Positions 6,226 through 13,157 of a stretch of 13,418 nucleotides of DNA are shown one piece after another. Location of the stretch: contig JAFGJF010000625.1 of assembly GCA_016929205.1 (NCBI GenBank), positions 1 through 13,418 of the forward strand. The letters are read 5' to 3'. The DNA comes from Anaerolineae bacterium (GTDB lineage: Bacteria > Chloroflexota > Anaerolineae > JAFGEY01). The number at the start of each line of letters is the position of its first letter. The first letter of the stretch is position 1. The position numbers and the translations under genes are program-made. The notes below the pieces were generated by a model, which made no database searches, was not told the DNA's origin, and saw only the letters and a list, made by a program, of their open reading frames with translations.

Positions 6226-7668
6226 ATGAAAAAACAGGATCTCTTGATTGTTATTGGACTTGTCGCCGACGTTTTGTATGCGTACGGTTTTTTTCTTTTT
6301 GTACCGGCATTAATCGGCCTATTCGCTGCCGAGTACGCACAGGCGGCAACGTTTGCCGTTGGTGTGGTATTGCTCGTCCCGGGATGCTGGGTATTGCGTA
6401 AAAGGAACCTGGCGATCAATGTCCACATCCGGCATGCGGCAATTGCCCTAGCCGTCTCTTGGACTTTTCTGTCTCTGTTCTCCAGCGTGCCCTTTTTGGT
6501 CAACGGCATGCCCTGGGTCGATGCGCTGTTTGAATCCTTTTCGGCCTGGACCGATACCGGCTTTACCATGATCCCACGCCCGCAAGCGCTGCCCGTTTCG
6601 TTGAGCGTGTTCCGCATCTTGAGCCAATGGGCGAGCGGGATTGGGATCGTGATTTTGATGCTGTTTCTACACGGACCTTCACCCAAGGCGGCGCGCAGCC
6701 TTTTTCAAGCCGAGGGGCGCTTTGAGGATTTTAGCACCAACATCTGGCGAGTTGGGCGCGCGACGGTGCTGATTTACGTCGGGTATACGCTGGCCGGGTT
6801 CCTGCTCTTTGTCGCGCTGGGCGTGCCACCGTTTCATGCATTTACCCATGCCATTACCAGTTTGTCCACCGGCGGGTTCTCGACAAACAGCATTGGCGTC
6901 GGGCTGTACGGCGCTTTGCCTTCGATTGTAGCCATGGGATTGATGTTGTGTGGCGGGATCAGCTTTGGCAGTCACCAGGCATTGCTCAGTGGCAACCTGA
7001 AAAAGTTTCTTCGCAATCCAGAGATACGAGCGTTGTTCTGGATCATTACCTGAACCACGGGATTATTGGTGCTCGAACAGGTGCTTGCGCGGGGTCGGGT
7101 TGTGGATCGTTTGCTGGAATTGCTGTTTTACGTTATTTCCGCGATCAGCACTTGTGGTGCGGGGACTATGCTGTCGCTTGCCGATATGCCCGATATGTCT
7201 ATTTTTACAATCATATTCTTGATGATTACGGGAGCGATGTACGGCTCGACGACCGGTGGGCTGAAATTGTGGCGAATCATCATTGTCGCCAAACTCATTG
7301 GCCGGGAGGTTGCCAGGCCGTTCTATCCCACGGGCACGGTGATGCCAATCCGGATGGGGAACAATGTTATTACGCAAGACACGGTGCTTCAGGTAACGGC
7401 ATACGTGCTGCTTTACCTTGCCTTTGCACTGGTTGGCAGTCTGGTTTTTATGCTCTTTGGGTACCGTTCCTTGCACGCGTTGTTTACGGTGTTCTCGGCG
7501 CAGGGGAATATTGGCCTGAACGCCATGCCCGATGCGATTTATTACGGTATGCATCCAGTGCTCAAGATGCAGCTCGTCTTTCATATGTCGATCGGGCGGA
7601 TGGAGATTTTTCCGCTGTTCTACCTCATTCGAGCTCTGGGCAGGTCGGCGTTGAGAGCCGGCAAATAG
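6226..7668 (+). pseudogene. trkH: TrkH potassium transporter membrane subunit, interrupted by an in-frame TGA
   Basis: Ion-conducting subunit of a Trk/Ktr-type potassium uptake system. From the ATG at 6226 the frame runs 275 codons, meets TGA at 7051-7053, then continues in the same frame to the TAG at 7666. Ignoring that one codon gives 479 codons, the usual TrkH length (about 480). All four pore-loop motifs are present: SAWTDTGFTMI and TSLSTGGFST before the stop, SAISTCGAGTM and SAQGNIGLN after it, plus GAMYGSTTGGLKLWR. The break lies in a membrane helix after NPEIRALFWIIT. A TGG-to-TGA change would explain it. Either the gene is a recent pseudogene, the TGA is read through, it is a sequence error, or the second half restarts at TTG 7066 or GTG 7069 behind a weak ACGGGA. 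A TTG in frame at 6157 is an unlikely earlier start. Confidence 0.85.
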
Positions 7669-7677
7669 GGGGAAACA

Positions 7678-8391
7678 ATGGCTTTACAAGCGAAGGCAAG
7701 AATGAACGTTGTTGTCGTTGGATACAGTACTTTTTCCTGGGAGTTGGTTGCTCAGCTAAAAGGCCAGGTGAGCGGACGGCTCTATTACCTGCTATCCGAT
7801 CCGGATCTGGCAATGGAAGCCAGTCTGCAAGAGAATGTCGTTGTCGTACGCGGCGACATCACGGATACGGATATGCTGGATCAGCTCGACCTGGCGCATT
7901 GTCACACCTTTGTCGCCGGTTCACGCGAGGATCAGGTGAACGTGTTGAGCGCACTGTATGCGCGCAACCAGGGCGCACAGCACGTTTACGCCCGTGTTTT
8001 TGAGATCAAGTTCGGCGCTTTGCTCGAATCGGTCGGCGTGATCCCGATTCAAACCTCACACACGGCGGCGGCTTCAATGGCACTCACGATCCTCAAACCC
8101 GCCGTCGCCGGGTTGGTCAGCCTGACCGGCGGGCAGTTCGACTTGGAAGAGATCCGCGCTGCCGACTATGCTGAACTGGTAGGCTGCCGTCTGGGGAATT
8201 TGCAGGCCGAGCAGTTGCACATCATCGCCGTGGCCAAAGGAGAGGAAATCTTGCTCAGCTACAACACCCTTGTTGAAGCTGAGTCCAAGTTGATCATCAT
8301 GTATAACAAAAAAATCAGGCGGCATCTACACCAAGAACTGCAGCAGGTTGCCACGCAGGCTGCCAGACGGTTCAAGCAGGAGCCAAGATGA
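7678..8391 (+). CDS. trkA: TrkA-type potassium uptake regulatory subunit (RCK protein)
   Basis: Cytoplasmic regulatory ring subunit that gates TrkH in response to nucleotides. The 237-residue product has an N-terminal Rossmann domain (about 9-135) with GDITDTDML (59-67), FVAGSREDQVNVLSALYAR (78-96) and VYARV, and a C-terminal TrkA_C domain (about 140-212) with LVGCRLGNL and HIIAVAKGEEIL. Length is close to single-domain TrkA/KtrA proteins (about 220). The glycine motif expected as GxGxxG reads GYSTFS (15-20), so its second and third glycines are missing, and NAD(H) or ATP binding may be altered. An acidic residue (Asp41) remains near the end of the second strand. Start: ATG 7678 with AGGGGGA (7667-7673) upstream. 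It begins 9 bases after the trkH stop, so the two are one operon. Confidence 0.88.
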   Translation: MALQAKARMNVVVVGYSTFSWELVAQLKGQVSGRLYYLLSDPDLAMEASLQENVVVVRGDITDTDMLDQLDLAHCHTFVAGSREDQVNVLSALYARNQGAQHVYARVFEIKFGALLESVGVIPIQTSHTAAASMALTILKPAVAGLVSLTGGQFDLEEIRAADYAELVGCRLGNLQAEQLHIIAVAKGEEILLSYNTLVEAESKLIIMYNKKIRRHLHQELQQVATQAARRFKQEPR

Positions 8392-8957
8392 CGGATATTG
8401 TTCAGCGCAACGTTTCTGTTAGTATGATTCGCGACAATCTGGAAGACATTCCAGGTGACACTTGGCCTATGGGCGTTTCACTGCGTTGGTATCAACCCGG
8501 CGACGAATGGCATTGGCTGCGTATTCACGAACTGGCTGACCAGTATAATACGGTCACGCACGATCTGTACGTGCGTGAGTTTGGTCTGGATGCCGCAGTA
8601 TTGAGCCAGCGGCAAGCATACCTTGTCGTTGGACAAGATGAGCTAGTTGGAACGGCGACGGCTTGGTGGAACGAGGATTACCACGGCCAACCATATGGTC
8701 GTCTGCATTGGGTGGCAATCGTGCCCGAGATGCAAGGCAGAAAGCTGGCTAGACCGCTGTTGAGTGCCGTTTGCAGGCGGATGAAAGCTCTGGGGGATAA
8801 GCGAGCCTACCTGGTTACGTCGACAGGACGCGTGGCTGCGATAAATCTCTATGTGCGCTTTGGGTTTGTGCCCGAAATCCGTTGCCAGGATGATCTGGCT
8901 GTGTGGCGCCAGATGCAGCCGTATGTCAAAGGGCGATTATTACTGGAACATCGTTAG
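8388..8957 (+). CDS. GNAT-family N-acetyltransferase
   Basis: Predicted acetyl-CoA-dependent acyltransferase of 189 residues; substrate unknown. The GNAT core is visible: strand YLVVGQDELVGTATAWW (78-94), then WVAIVPEMQGRKLARPLLSAV (108-128) with the acetyl-CoA pyrophosphate-binding loop QGRKLA (116-121, Q/RxxGxG/A form), and YLVTSTGRVAAINLYVRFGFVP (141-162), the usual Asn-x-Tyr-xx-Phe-Gly-Phe end of the fold. The ATG at 8388 overlaps the trkA stop by 4 bp (ATGA), with CAGGAG (8377-8382) upstream, so it is translationally coupled to trkA. Whether it acts on the Trk system or is simply co-transcribed cannot be decided. It ends close to the convergent lysK gene. Confidence 0.85.
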   Translation: MTDIVQRNVSVSMIRDNLEDIPGDTWPMGVSLRWYQPGDEWHWLRIHELADQYNTVTHDLYVREFGLDAAVLSQRQAYLVVGQDELVGTATAWWNEDYHGQPYGRLHWVAIVPEMQGRKLARPLLSAVCRRMKALGDKRAYLVTSTGRVAAINLYVRFGFVPEIRCQDDLAVWRQMQPYVKGRLLLEHR

Positions 8958-9008
8958 GTTGTCGCGAACTCTGGCATGCGGGCAAGAGACTCGCGCTCCA
9001 GCGTGGCA

Positions 9009-10079
9009 CTAGAGTGTTGTCAAGACGCTGGCCAGCACACAAATGGCCTTATGGTATTCGTTCAGGTCGATGTGTTCGTTGGGGGTGTGATCGAGTGTCG
9101 CATCTCCAGGGCCGTAAGCCAGGATGGGGCAGTTCCATACCGGCCCAACCACGTTCATATCCGATGTGCCGCTTTTGACCTTGAACGGTGTGCGTTGTTG
9201 CGTGGTGCCCGTTTCCTCTGAATTGATCGCCTTGACAAACGCCCTTGCCAGCGGCGTGCTGCGCGATCCACGAAAGGCTGTCTCTCGACCCCGAAAGTGT
9301 ATCTGTGCGCCTGGCGCGATTTCAACCAGTTTGTCTTGCAATCTATCGATATCGATTCCTGGCGGCAGGCGAAAGCCGATTGTCATCGCCACGCTCTCGA
9401 CAAACCCATCGCTTTGTGAGTTGATGCTGCGCAGTGAGTGCAACAACTGGTCGAACATACGCGGCCTGTCCGCATTGTAGGAGGCAGCATACGCTGCCAC
9501 GTGATGCCAAAAATCAACGGCTGGTTCACAGATGCTGGTCTGGGGGCCGGCCGTGTGGCCGATTGGTTGAGTGGCCGCATAGTCGAGCAGCAGCCGTCCC
9601 TTGTAGCCCACGGTGACGGCGTTCCACCCGCTGGGTTCGCCAATGATGACCGCCTCTGGCGACACTCTGTCGAGCAAAAAGCGTGCCCCCTTGGACGTGG
9701 CCGCTTCTTCTTCGACTGCGCCGGCGACAATAAATTGCTTGTCGGGCTGCGCGCCCACGCGCGCGGCGGCTGAGACAAAAGTTGCCAGCGGCCCTTTGGC
9801 ATCGACCGTGCCGCGCCCGTAAAGCAGGCTATGGTCAGGCGCTGCGCGGCGGACCTCGATTTCGCCAGGAACGGTGTCGATGTGACCGAGAAGCAGGATA
9901 GGCCTACCGCCATGTCCCATTTCGCCCACGGCATTGCCTGCGCCGTCGATATAGGCTCGGAAGCCGAGGGCATTCATCTGTTCCACCAGGTAGGTGACTG
10001 CCGGACGTTCTTGTGTCGATGGACTGTATTGTTCGACCAGGCCGGTCAACAGTTCGTCGGCTTGTGTGTCGTCAAACAT
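9009..10079 (-). CDS. lysK: LysK, [LysW]-lysine hydrolase (M20 metallopeptidase family)
   Basis: Zinc/cobalt-dependent M20 peptidase that cleaves lysine (or ornithine in bifunctional systems) from the C-terminal Glu of the carrier protein LysW, the last step of the LysW-type pathway. The 356 residues match the family (about 345-360). Metal and catalytic motifs: LLLGHIDTVPGEIEV (62-76; His66, Asp68), GRGTVDAKGP (88-97; Asp93), EEE (123-125), GEPSG (147-151) and the C-terminal His in DHTPNEH (330-336). The GHIDTVPGEI and YGRGTVDAKGP wording is closer to LysK than to ArgE or DapE. The ATG at 10079 has CGGAG about 8 bases upstream. The gene starts 15 bases after the GNAT gene, which follows lysJ directly. 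ArgE-like activity cannot be excluded, but LysZ and LysJ neighbours support LysK. Confidence 0.88.
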   Translation of the reverse strand: MFDDTQADELLTGLVEQYSPSTQERPAVTYLVEQMNALGFRAYIDGAGNAVGEMGHGGRPILLLGHIDTVPGEIEVRRAAPDHSLLYGRGTVDAKGPLATFVSAAARVGAQPDKQFIVAGAVEEEAATSKGARFLLDRVSPEAVIIGEPSGWNAVTVGYKGRLLLDYAATQPIGHTAGPQTSICEPAVDFWHHVAAYAASYNADRPRMFDQLLHSLRSINSQSDGFVESVAMTIGFRLPPGIDIDRLQDKLVEIAPGAQIHFRGRETAFRGSRSTPLARAFVKAINSEETGTTQQRTPFKVKSGTSDMNVVGPVWNCPILAYGPGDATLDHTPNEHIDLNEYHKAICVLASVLTTL

Positions 10080-10094
10080 GACGCTGCTCCGTAT

Positions 10095-10553
10095 CTAGTA
10101 AATGATCCACCGGTAACGGCACTTTTGCCGTTCGCCCATGTCGTACATGTCGTTGCCCGGCTTCAGGTCTACGATCTCGACAAACTCGCACCCCAACAGC
10201 TCACAAGTGCGCCTGGATGGCCAATTGTCGGGATTGTTGGTGATCCAGACCACATCCATTCCATGCGCTTGAAAAATGGGTTTGATCAGCGCGCACCCTT
10301 TGGCTGCGTAACGATGCCCGCGATATGCTTCATCCACGCCGTACCCGATTTGACCACCATACTTGACCAGGCTGTCGGTGTAGCCAATGCGTGCGCTGAT
10401 CCCACCAACCTGGACATCTGTGCCCTTTTGGCGGATGGCAAGCTCGTAATAGGGCGCCCAGCTTTTGGCCGTATCGGCCTCGTGACAAGCTGTGACAACC
10501 ACGTCGATGTCTTGGCCGACGAATCGATGTCCGACCTCGAATTTCCAGTCCAT
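10095..10553 (-). CDS. GNAT-family N-acetyltransferase inside the lysine operon
   Basis: Predicted acetyl-CoA-dependent acyltransferase of 152 residues, substrate unknown. Core motifs are GGQIGYGVDEAYRGHRYA (66-83), holding the acetyl-CoA loop RGHRYA, and VWITNNPDNWPSRRTCELLG (102-121), the typical Asn-x-x-Ser-xx-x-x-Glu-x-x-Gly helix of RimJ/RimL-like and COG3981-like GNATs. The ending DMYDMGERQKCRYRW is common to that group. The ATG at 10553 directly abuts the TAG stop of lysJ, with TGAGG (10564-10560) just upstream, so it is translationally coupled. No acetyltransferase is needed in the LysW lysine route, because LysW replaces acetylation, so its role there is unexplained. Confidence 0.85.
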   Translation of the reverse strand: MDWKFEVGHRFVGQDIDVVVTACHEADTAKSWAPYYELAIRQKGTDVQVGGISARIGYTDSLVKYGGQIGYGVDEAYRGHRYAAKGCALIKPIFQAHGMDVVWITNNPDNWPSRRTCELLGCEFVEIVDLKPGNDMYDMGERQKCRYRWIIY

Positions 10554-11708
10554 CTATGGCCTCAGCACAGTTTCTATCGCTGCGACGACCTGATCCAATT
10601 CCTTGTAACCGATGATCAACGGCGGCAGCAGGCGGATCACCGTCGATCCGGCGGGCAGGGCCAGCACACCCTGGTCCATCAGCGCTTCCAGGTAGGGACG
10701 GGACTTGGTGCGGAGTTCGATGCCGATCATCAGTCCCAGGCCGCGCACCTCGCGGATTGCCGATGCGTCGATGGCCCCCAGTTTCTCCAACACGTATGTG
10801 CCCTTTTCGGCCGCTTGTTGGGGCAGGTTGTCCTCTTCGAGGACGTCGATCGAGGCCAGCGACGCCGCGCAGGCCAGCGGGTTACCGCCGAACGTGGACC
10901 CGTGCACGCCGGGGTGCAGGTTGGCGATGTTGTCGCCGATCATGATCGCGCCCATTGGCACGCCGCCGCCAATTCCCTTGGCCAGGCAGAGGATGTCGGG
11001 CTGCACGCCGTAATGCTGAAAAGCGAACAACTTGCCGGTGCGGCCAAAGCCGGTTTGTACTTCGTCAACAATCAACAGCGCACCGCGTTCGTCGCAAAGC
11101 CGGCGCAACGCCCGGATATAATCCCCGCTGCCCGGTCGCACGCCACCTTCGCCCTGTACGATCTCGACAATAACTGCCGCTGTTTCATCGTTGACGGCCT
11201 GTTCCATAGGTTCAATCTTGTCATAGGGGACGTGGGTAAATCCAGGCACCAGGGGCATAAAGGGCTCGCGGTACTTTTTTTCCCACGTTGCCGACAGGGC
11301 GCCCATGGTCCGCCCGTGAAAGCCACGCATGGTGGCCACGATGCCCGTACGTCCGGTTCCCAGGCGTGCAAACTTGAAGGCGCCTTCGACGGCTTCTGCA
11401 CCCGAGTTACACAGGAATCCGCGCGCCAGGCCGGTCAGATCGGCCAGTTTGGTGAGGAGCTGCGCGCGTTTATCGTTATAAAAAATGCCGGGACAGGTGA
11501 CCATCGTCTCTGCCTGCCGGCAAATGGCCTCAGTGACAGCGGGATGGCAATGCCCCAACAGCGACACGCCGTGCCCGCCAACGCAGTCGATATACCGGTT
11601 GCCGTTTTCATCCCAGACGTACACCCCTTCGCCGCGCACCAGGGCGAGGTCGCGTTTAGGATAGGTCCCGGCATCGTGTTGTTGTTCGTTTTGCATTGTG
11701 TTCATCAT
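10554..11708 (-). CDS. lysJ: LysJ, [LysW]-aminoadipate semialdehyde aminotransferase (class III PLP)
   Basis: PLP-dependent transaminase (ArgD/LysJ family) that converts the LysW-bound aminoadipate semialdehyde to LysW-lysine using glutamate. I choose the ATG at 11708 (384 residues) because GAGGAG lies at 11718-11723, 9 bases upstream; a TTG at 11756 would overlap the methyltransferase gene and is unlikely. Motifs (numbered from this start): YIDCVGGHGVSLLGHCHP (39-56), PLP-phosphate site NSGAEAVEGAFKFAR (101-115), FHGRTMGALSAT, VQGEGGV, DEVQTGFGRTG (215-225), the PLP lysine in CLAKGIGGGVPMGA (Lys244) and HGSTFGGNPLACAA. Sequence alone does not separate LysJ from ArgD; the flanking LysZ-like and LysK-like genes make LysJ the better name, possibly with a dual role in arginine synthesis. 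Confidence 0.88.
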   Translation of the reverse strand: MMNTMQNEQQHDAGTYPKRDLALVRGEGVYVWDENGNRYIDCVGGHGVSLLGHCHPAVTEAICRQAETMVTCPGIFYNDKRAQLLTKLADLTGLARGFLCNSGAEAVEGAFKFARLGTGRTGIVATMRGFHGRTMGALSATWEKKYREPFMPLVPGFTHVPYDKIEPMEQAVNDETAAVIVEIVQGEGGVRPGSGDYIRALRRLCDERGALLIVDEVQTGFGRTGKLFAFQHYGVQPDILCLAKGIGGGVPMGAIMIGDNIANLHPGVHGSTFGGNPLACAASLASIDVLEEDNLPQQAAEKGTYVLEKLGAIDASAIREVRGLGLMIGIELRTKSRPYLEALMDQGVLALPAGSTVIRLLPPLIIGYKELDQVVAAIETVLRP

Positions 11709-11721
11709 CCAATCACTCTCC

Positions 11722-12312
11722 TCATACCTTTCTACAAACCAATTCGCCCTTGCCAATGGGCACGATCATGGCGTCGACACGTTCGTCGTTCAGCGCACGA
11801 TCCAACATGGGAGCCAACGTCTCTCTGTGGTTGATGGCGTTATCGGCGACGAGCAGGCCACCGCGCACCAGGTTGGGTACAACCGCCTCGTAACAGTCGG
11901 CATAGATTTCTTTTTCGGCATCAAGGAAACAAAAGGCAATGTCGCGTATTCCTGGCAGGTAATCGAGCGCATCTCTGGCAATCAGATCGACTGTGTCTTG
12001 AACACCGGCCAATTCGATCGTTTCTCGAGCCAGCGCGACCTTGTCCGGCAGGATCTCAAAGGTCATCACCTTGCGCCCCAATTCCCGGCAGGCCAATGCC
12101 AGCCAAAGGGTCGAATAACCGGCGCTGGCGCCAATCTCGACAAATGCACCCTCTGGCGCTGTCGCAGCCAGCAGGGCCACAAATCTGCCCGTCTGCGGCG
12201 GGATCTGGCGCAATCGCTTCAGCCGTGCCGTGCCATCCTGGCGATCTCGGGCATCAATCGCTTCCAGGTGTTTCATTCGTTCGCGTATATTTTGCGGTAT
12301 GGTGTGAAACAT
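11722..12312 (-). CDS. SAM-dependent O-methyltransferase, family 3 (COG4122-like)
   Basis: Class I methyltransferase of 196 residues, a little shorter than the usual 210-220 of the catechol/caffeoyl-CoA O-methyltransferase group. Motifs: SAM-binding [16 protein letters not shown] (57-72), acidic Glu86 in [21 protein letters not shown] (108-120), [14 protein letters not shown] (129-142) and [12 protein letters not shown] (141-152 region), in which the Asp of LDAEK and the Asp-Asn pair of ADN are the residues that bind the divalent metal in this family. The acceptor substrate is unknown. The ATG at 12312 follows a weak GAGGATT, and the TGA stop lies within the ribosome binding site of lysJ, so expression of the two is linked. 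The 74-base gap to the upstream gene contains no clear promoter. Confidence 0.85.
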   Translation of the reverse strand: MFHTIPQNIRERMKHLEAIDARDRQDGTARLKRLRQIPPQTGRFVALLAATAPEGAFVEIGASAGYSTLWLALACRELGRKVMTFEILPDKVALARETIELAGVQDTVDLIARDALDYLPGIRDIAFCFLDAEKEIYADCYEAVVPNLVRGGLLVADNAINHRETLAPMLDRALNDERVDAMIVPIGKGELVCRKV

Positions 12313-12386
12313 AATCCTCAGTCCAGCCGTTTTCCCAGGCTGATCACGTTATCTTGTTTGAAACCAATCTTTAAGCGTGACTGACT

Positions 12387-13142
12387 CTAAGAGTTGGGGC
12401 GCAGGATTGTGACCTGGCGTTTGCCCAGGCGAAACCGCTCTATACGTCGATAGCCCTGGTGGGCGATCTTTTGTGCCTTGTCCGAGGCAATAGCCAGCAC
12501 GGTATGCAATGGGATGACCGAGCGCAGTGCATCAAGCATATGCCAGGCCGGGTTCGACGTGATTTGCTCCGCGACCTGCCATGTCGAATGCTGGCCGTAT
12601 GGTACGTCGCTGATGATCACATCGATCTGTTTGCCTTGCAGCCCTTTCTCAAGCGCCTGAGTATCCGTCACGTCCCCGACAAAGAGCGCCGTCTGGATGG
12701 CGTGCAATTCAAGATGCTTGAGCAAGCGCGCTTGGAGTCGCCCAGCACTTTGCAGCGCATCCTGGTGGGATTGCTTGCCATAGGCCGCCAGCATCTCTTC
12801 GATCCGGGCGATCCGTCGTGTCATCCCTTCGACCGTCAGCAGTGCGAGGTTGGCCTGGGCCAGCGACAGCGCATGCGCGTCGATGTCAGAGCCAACGAGT
12901 TCTCTGATGTCATCCCAGTGCAAAAAGGCCAGGGTGCTCAGCAGGTAGGCACTGCCGCAGCAAGGATCATAGATCGCCCACGGGCCCGCTGTGCTATCCG
13001 CTCTGAGAATGGTCGTGCAGCGCTGCAGCATTTCACTCGCCAGGCGGACCGGAAAAGCCGGTGTACCTGCCGGGCTGTAAAAGACCTTGCCGCTGGCATA
13101 GTCAGTATATTGCTGGCGCTCTGTCGCGAATCGGTACGGCAT
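12387..13142 (-). CDS. aviRa: AviRa-like 23S rRNA (guanine) methyltransferase
   Basis: The 251-residue product resembles AviRa of the avilamycin producer Streptomyces viridochromogenes, which methylates the base of G2535 in 23S rRNA and contributes to orthosomycin resistance. From memory of that family, shared blocks run almost end to end: SPAGTPAFPVRLASEM (23-38), the SAM motif YDPCCGSAYLLSTL (58-71), GSDIDAHALSLAQANLALL (84-102), a helical linker with GMTRRIARIEEMLAAYGK (106-123) and the catalytic DVPYGQHSTW (179-188), a variant of the N-methyltransferase D/N-P-P-Y motif. The ATG at 13142 has a GGGATGGG-type ribosome site, and the gene begins 15 bases after the lysZ stop. Function as a housekeeping rRNA modifier or as a resistance enzyme is inferred. 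Confidence 0.8.
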   Translation of the reverse strand: MPYRFATERQQYTDYASGKVFYSPAGTPAFPVRLASEMLQRCTTILRADSTAGPWAIYDPCCGSAYLLSTLAFLHWDDIRELVGSDIDAHALSLAQANLALLTVEGMTRRIARIEEMLAAYGKQSHQDALQSAGRLQARLLKHLELHAIQTALFVGDVTDTQALEKGLQGKQIDVIISDVPYGQHSTWQVAEQITSNPAWHMLDALRSVIPLHTVLAIASDKAQKIAHQGYRRIERFRLGKRQVTILRPNS

Positions 13143-13157
13143 GGTCTTTGCCCATCC

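Noticed and set aside
7051..7110. Selenocysteine decoding at the trkH TGA.
   Set aside because: The sequence after the TGA offers only a 4-bp stem (ACCA with TGGT), not a bacterial SECIS hairpin, and no selenocysteine position is known in TrkH.
6226..7668. TGA read as tryptophan throughout (alternative genetic code).
   Set aside because: livM, livG, trkA and the O-methyltransferase gene all end in TGA at the expected protein length, and TGG is used normally for Trp.
8958..9008. Possible bidirectional terminator between the convergent GNAT and lysK genes.
   Set aside because: Only an imperfect stem (GCGA/CTCT with AGAG/TCGC plus a bulge) and no T tract on either strand.
11709..11756. TTG start at 11756 for LysJ.
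   Set aside because: It would overlap the O-methyltransferase gene by 35 bases, whereas GAGGAG is well placed for the ATG at 11708.
9831..11834. A 667-codon open frame on the plus strand opposite lysK, the GNAT gene and lysJ.
   Set aside because: It is antisense to three genes with clear family motifs; its translation has no recognisable domain and is rich in His, Gln and Asp as expected from the reverse of GC-biased codons.
12313..12386. Possible promoter or hairpin in the gap before the O-methyltransferase gene.
   Set aside because: The best -35/-10 pair is a poor match to consensus and the best stem is only five or six pairs without a T tract.
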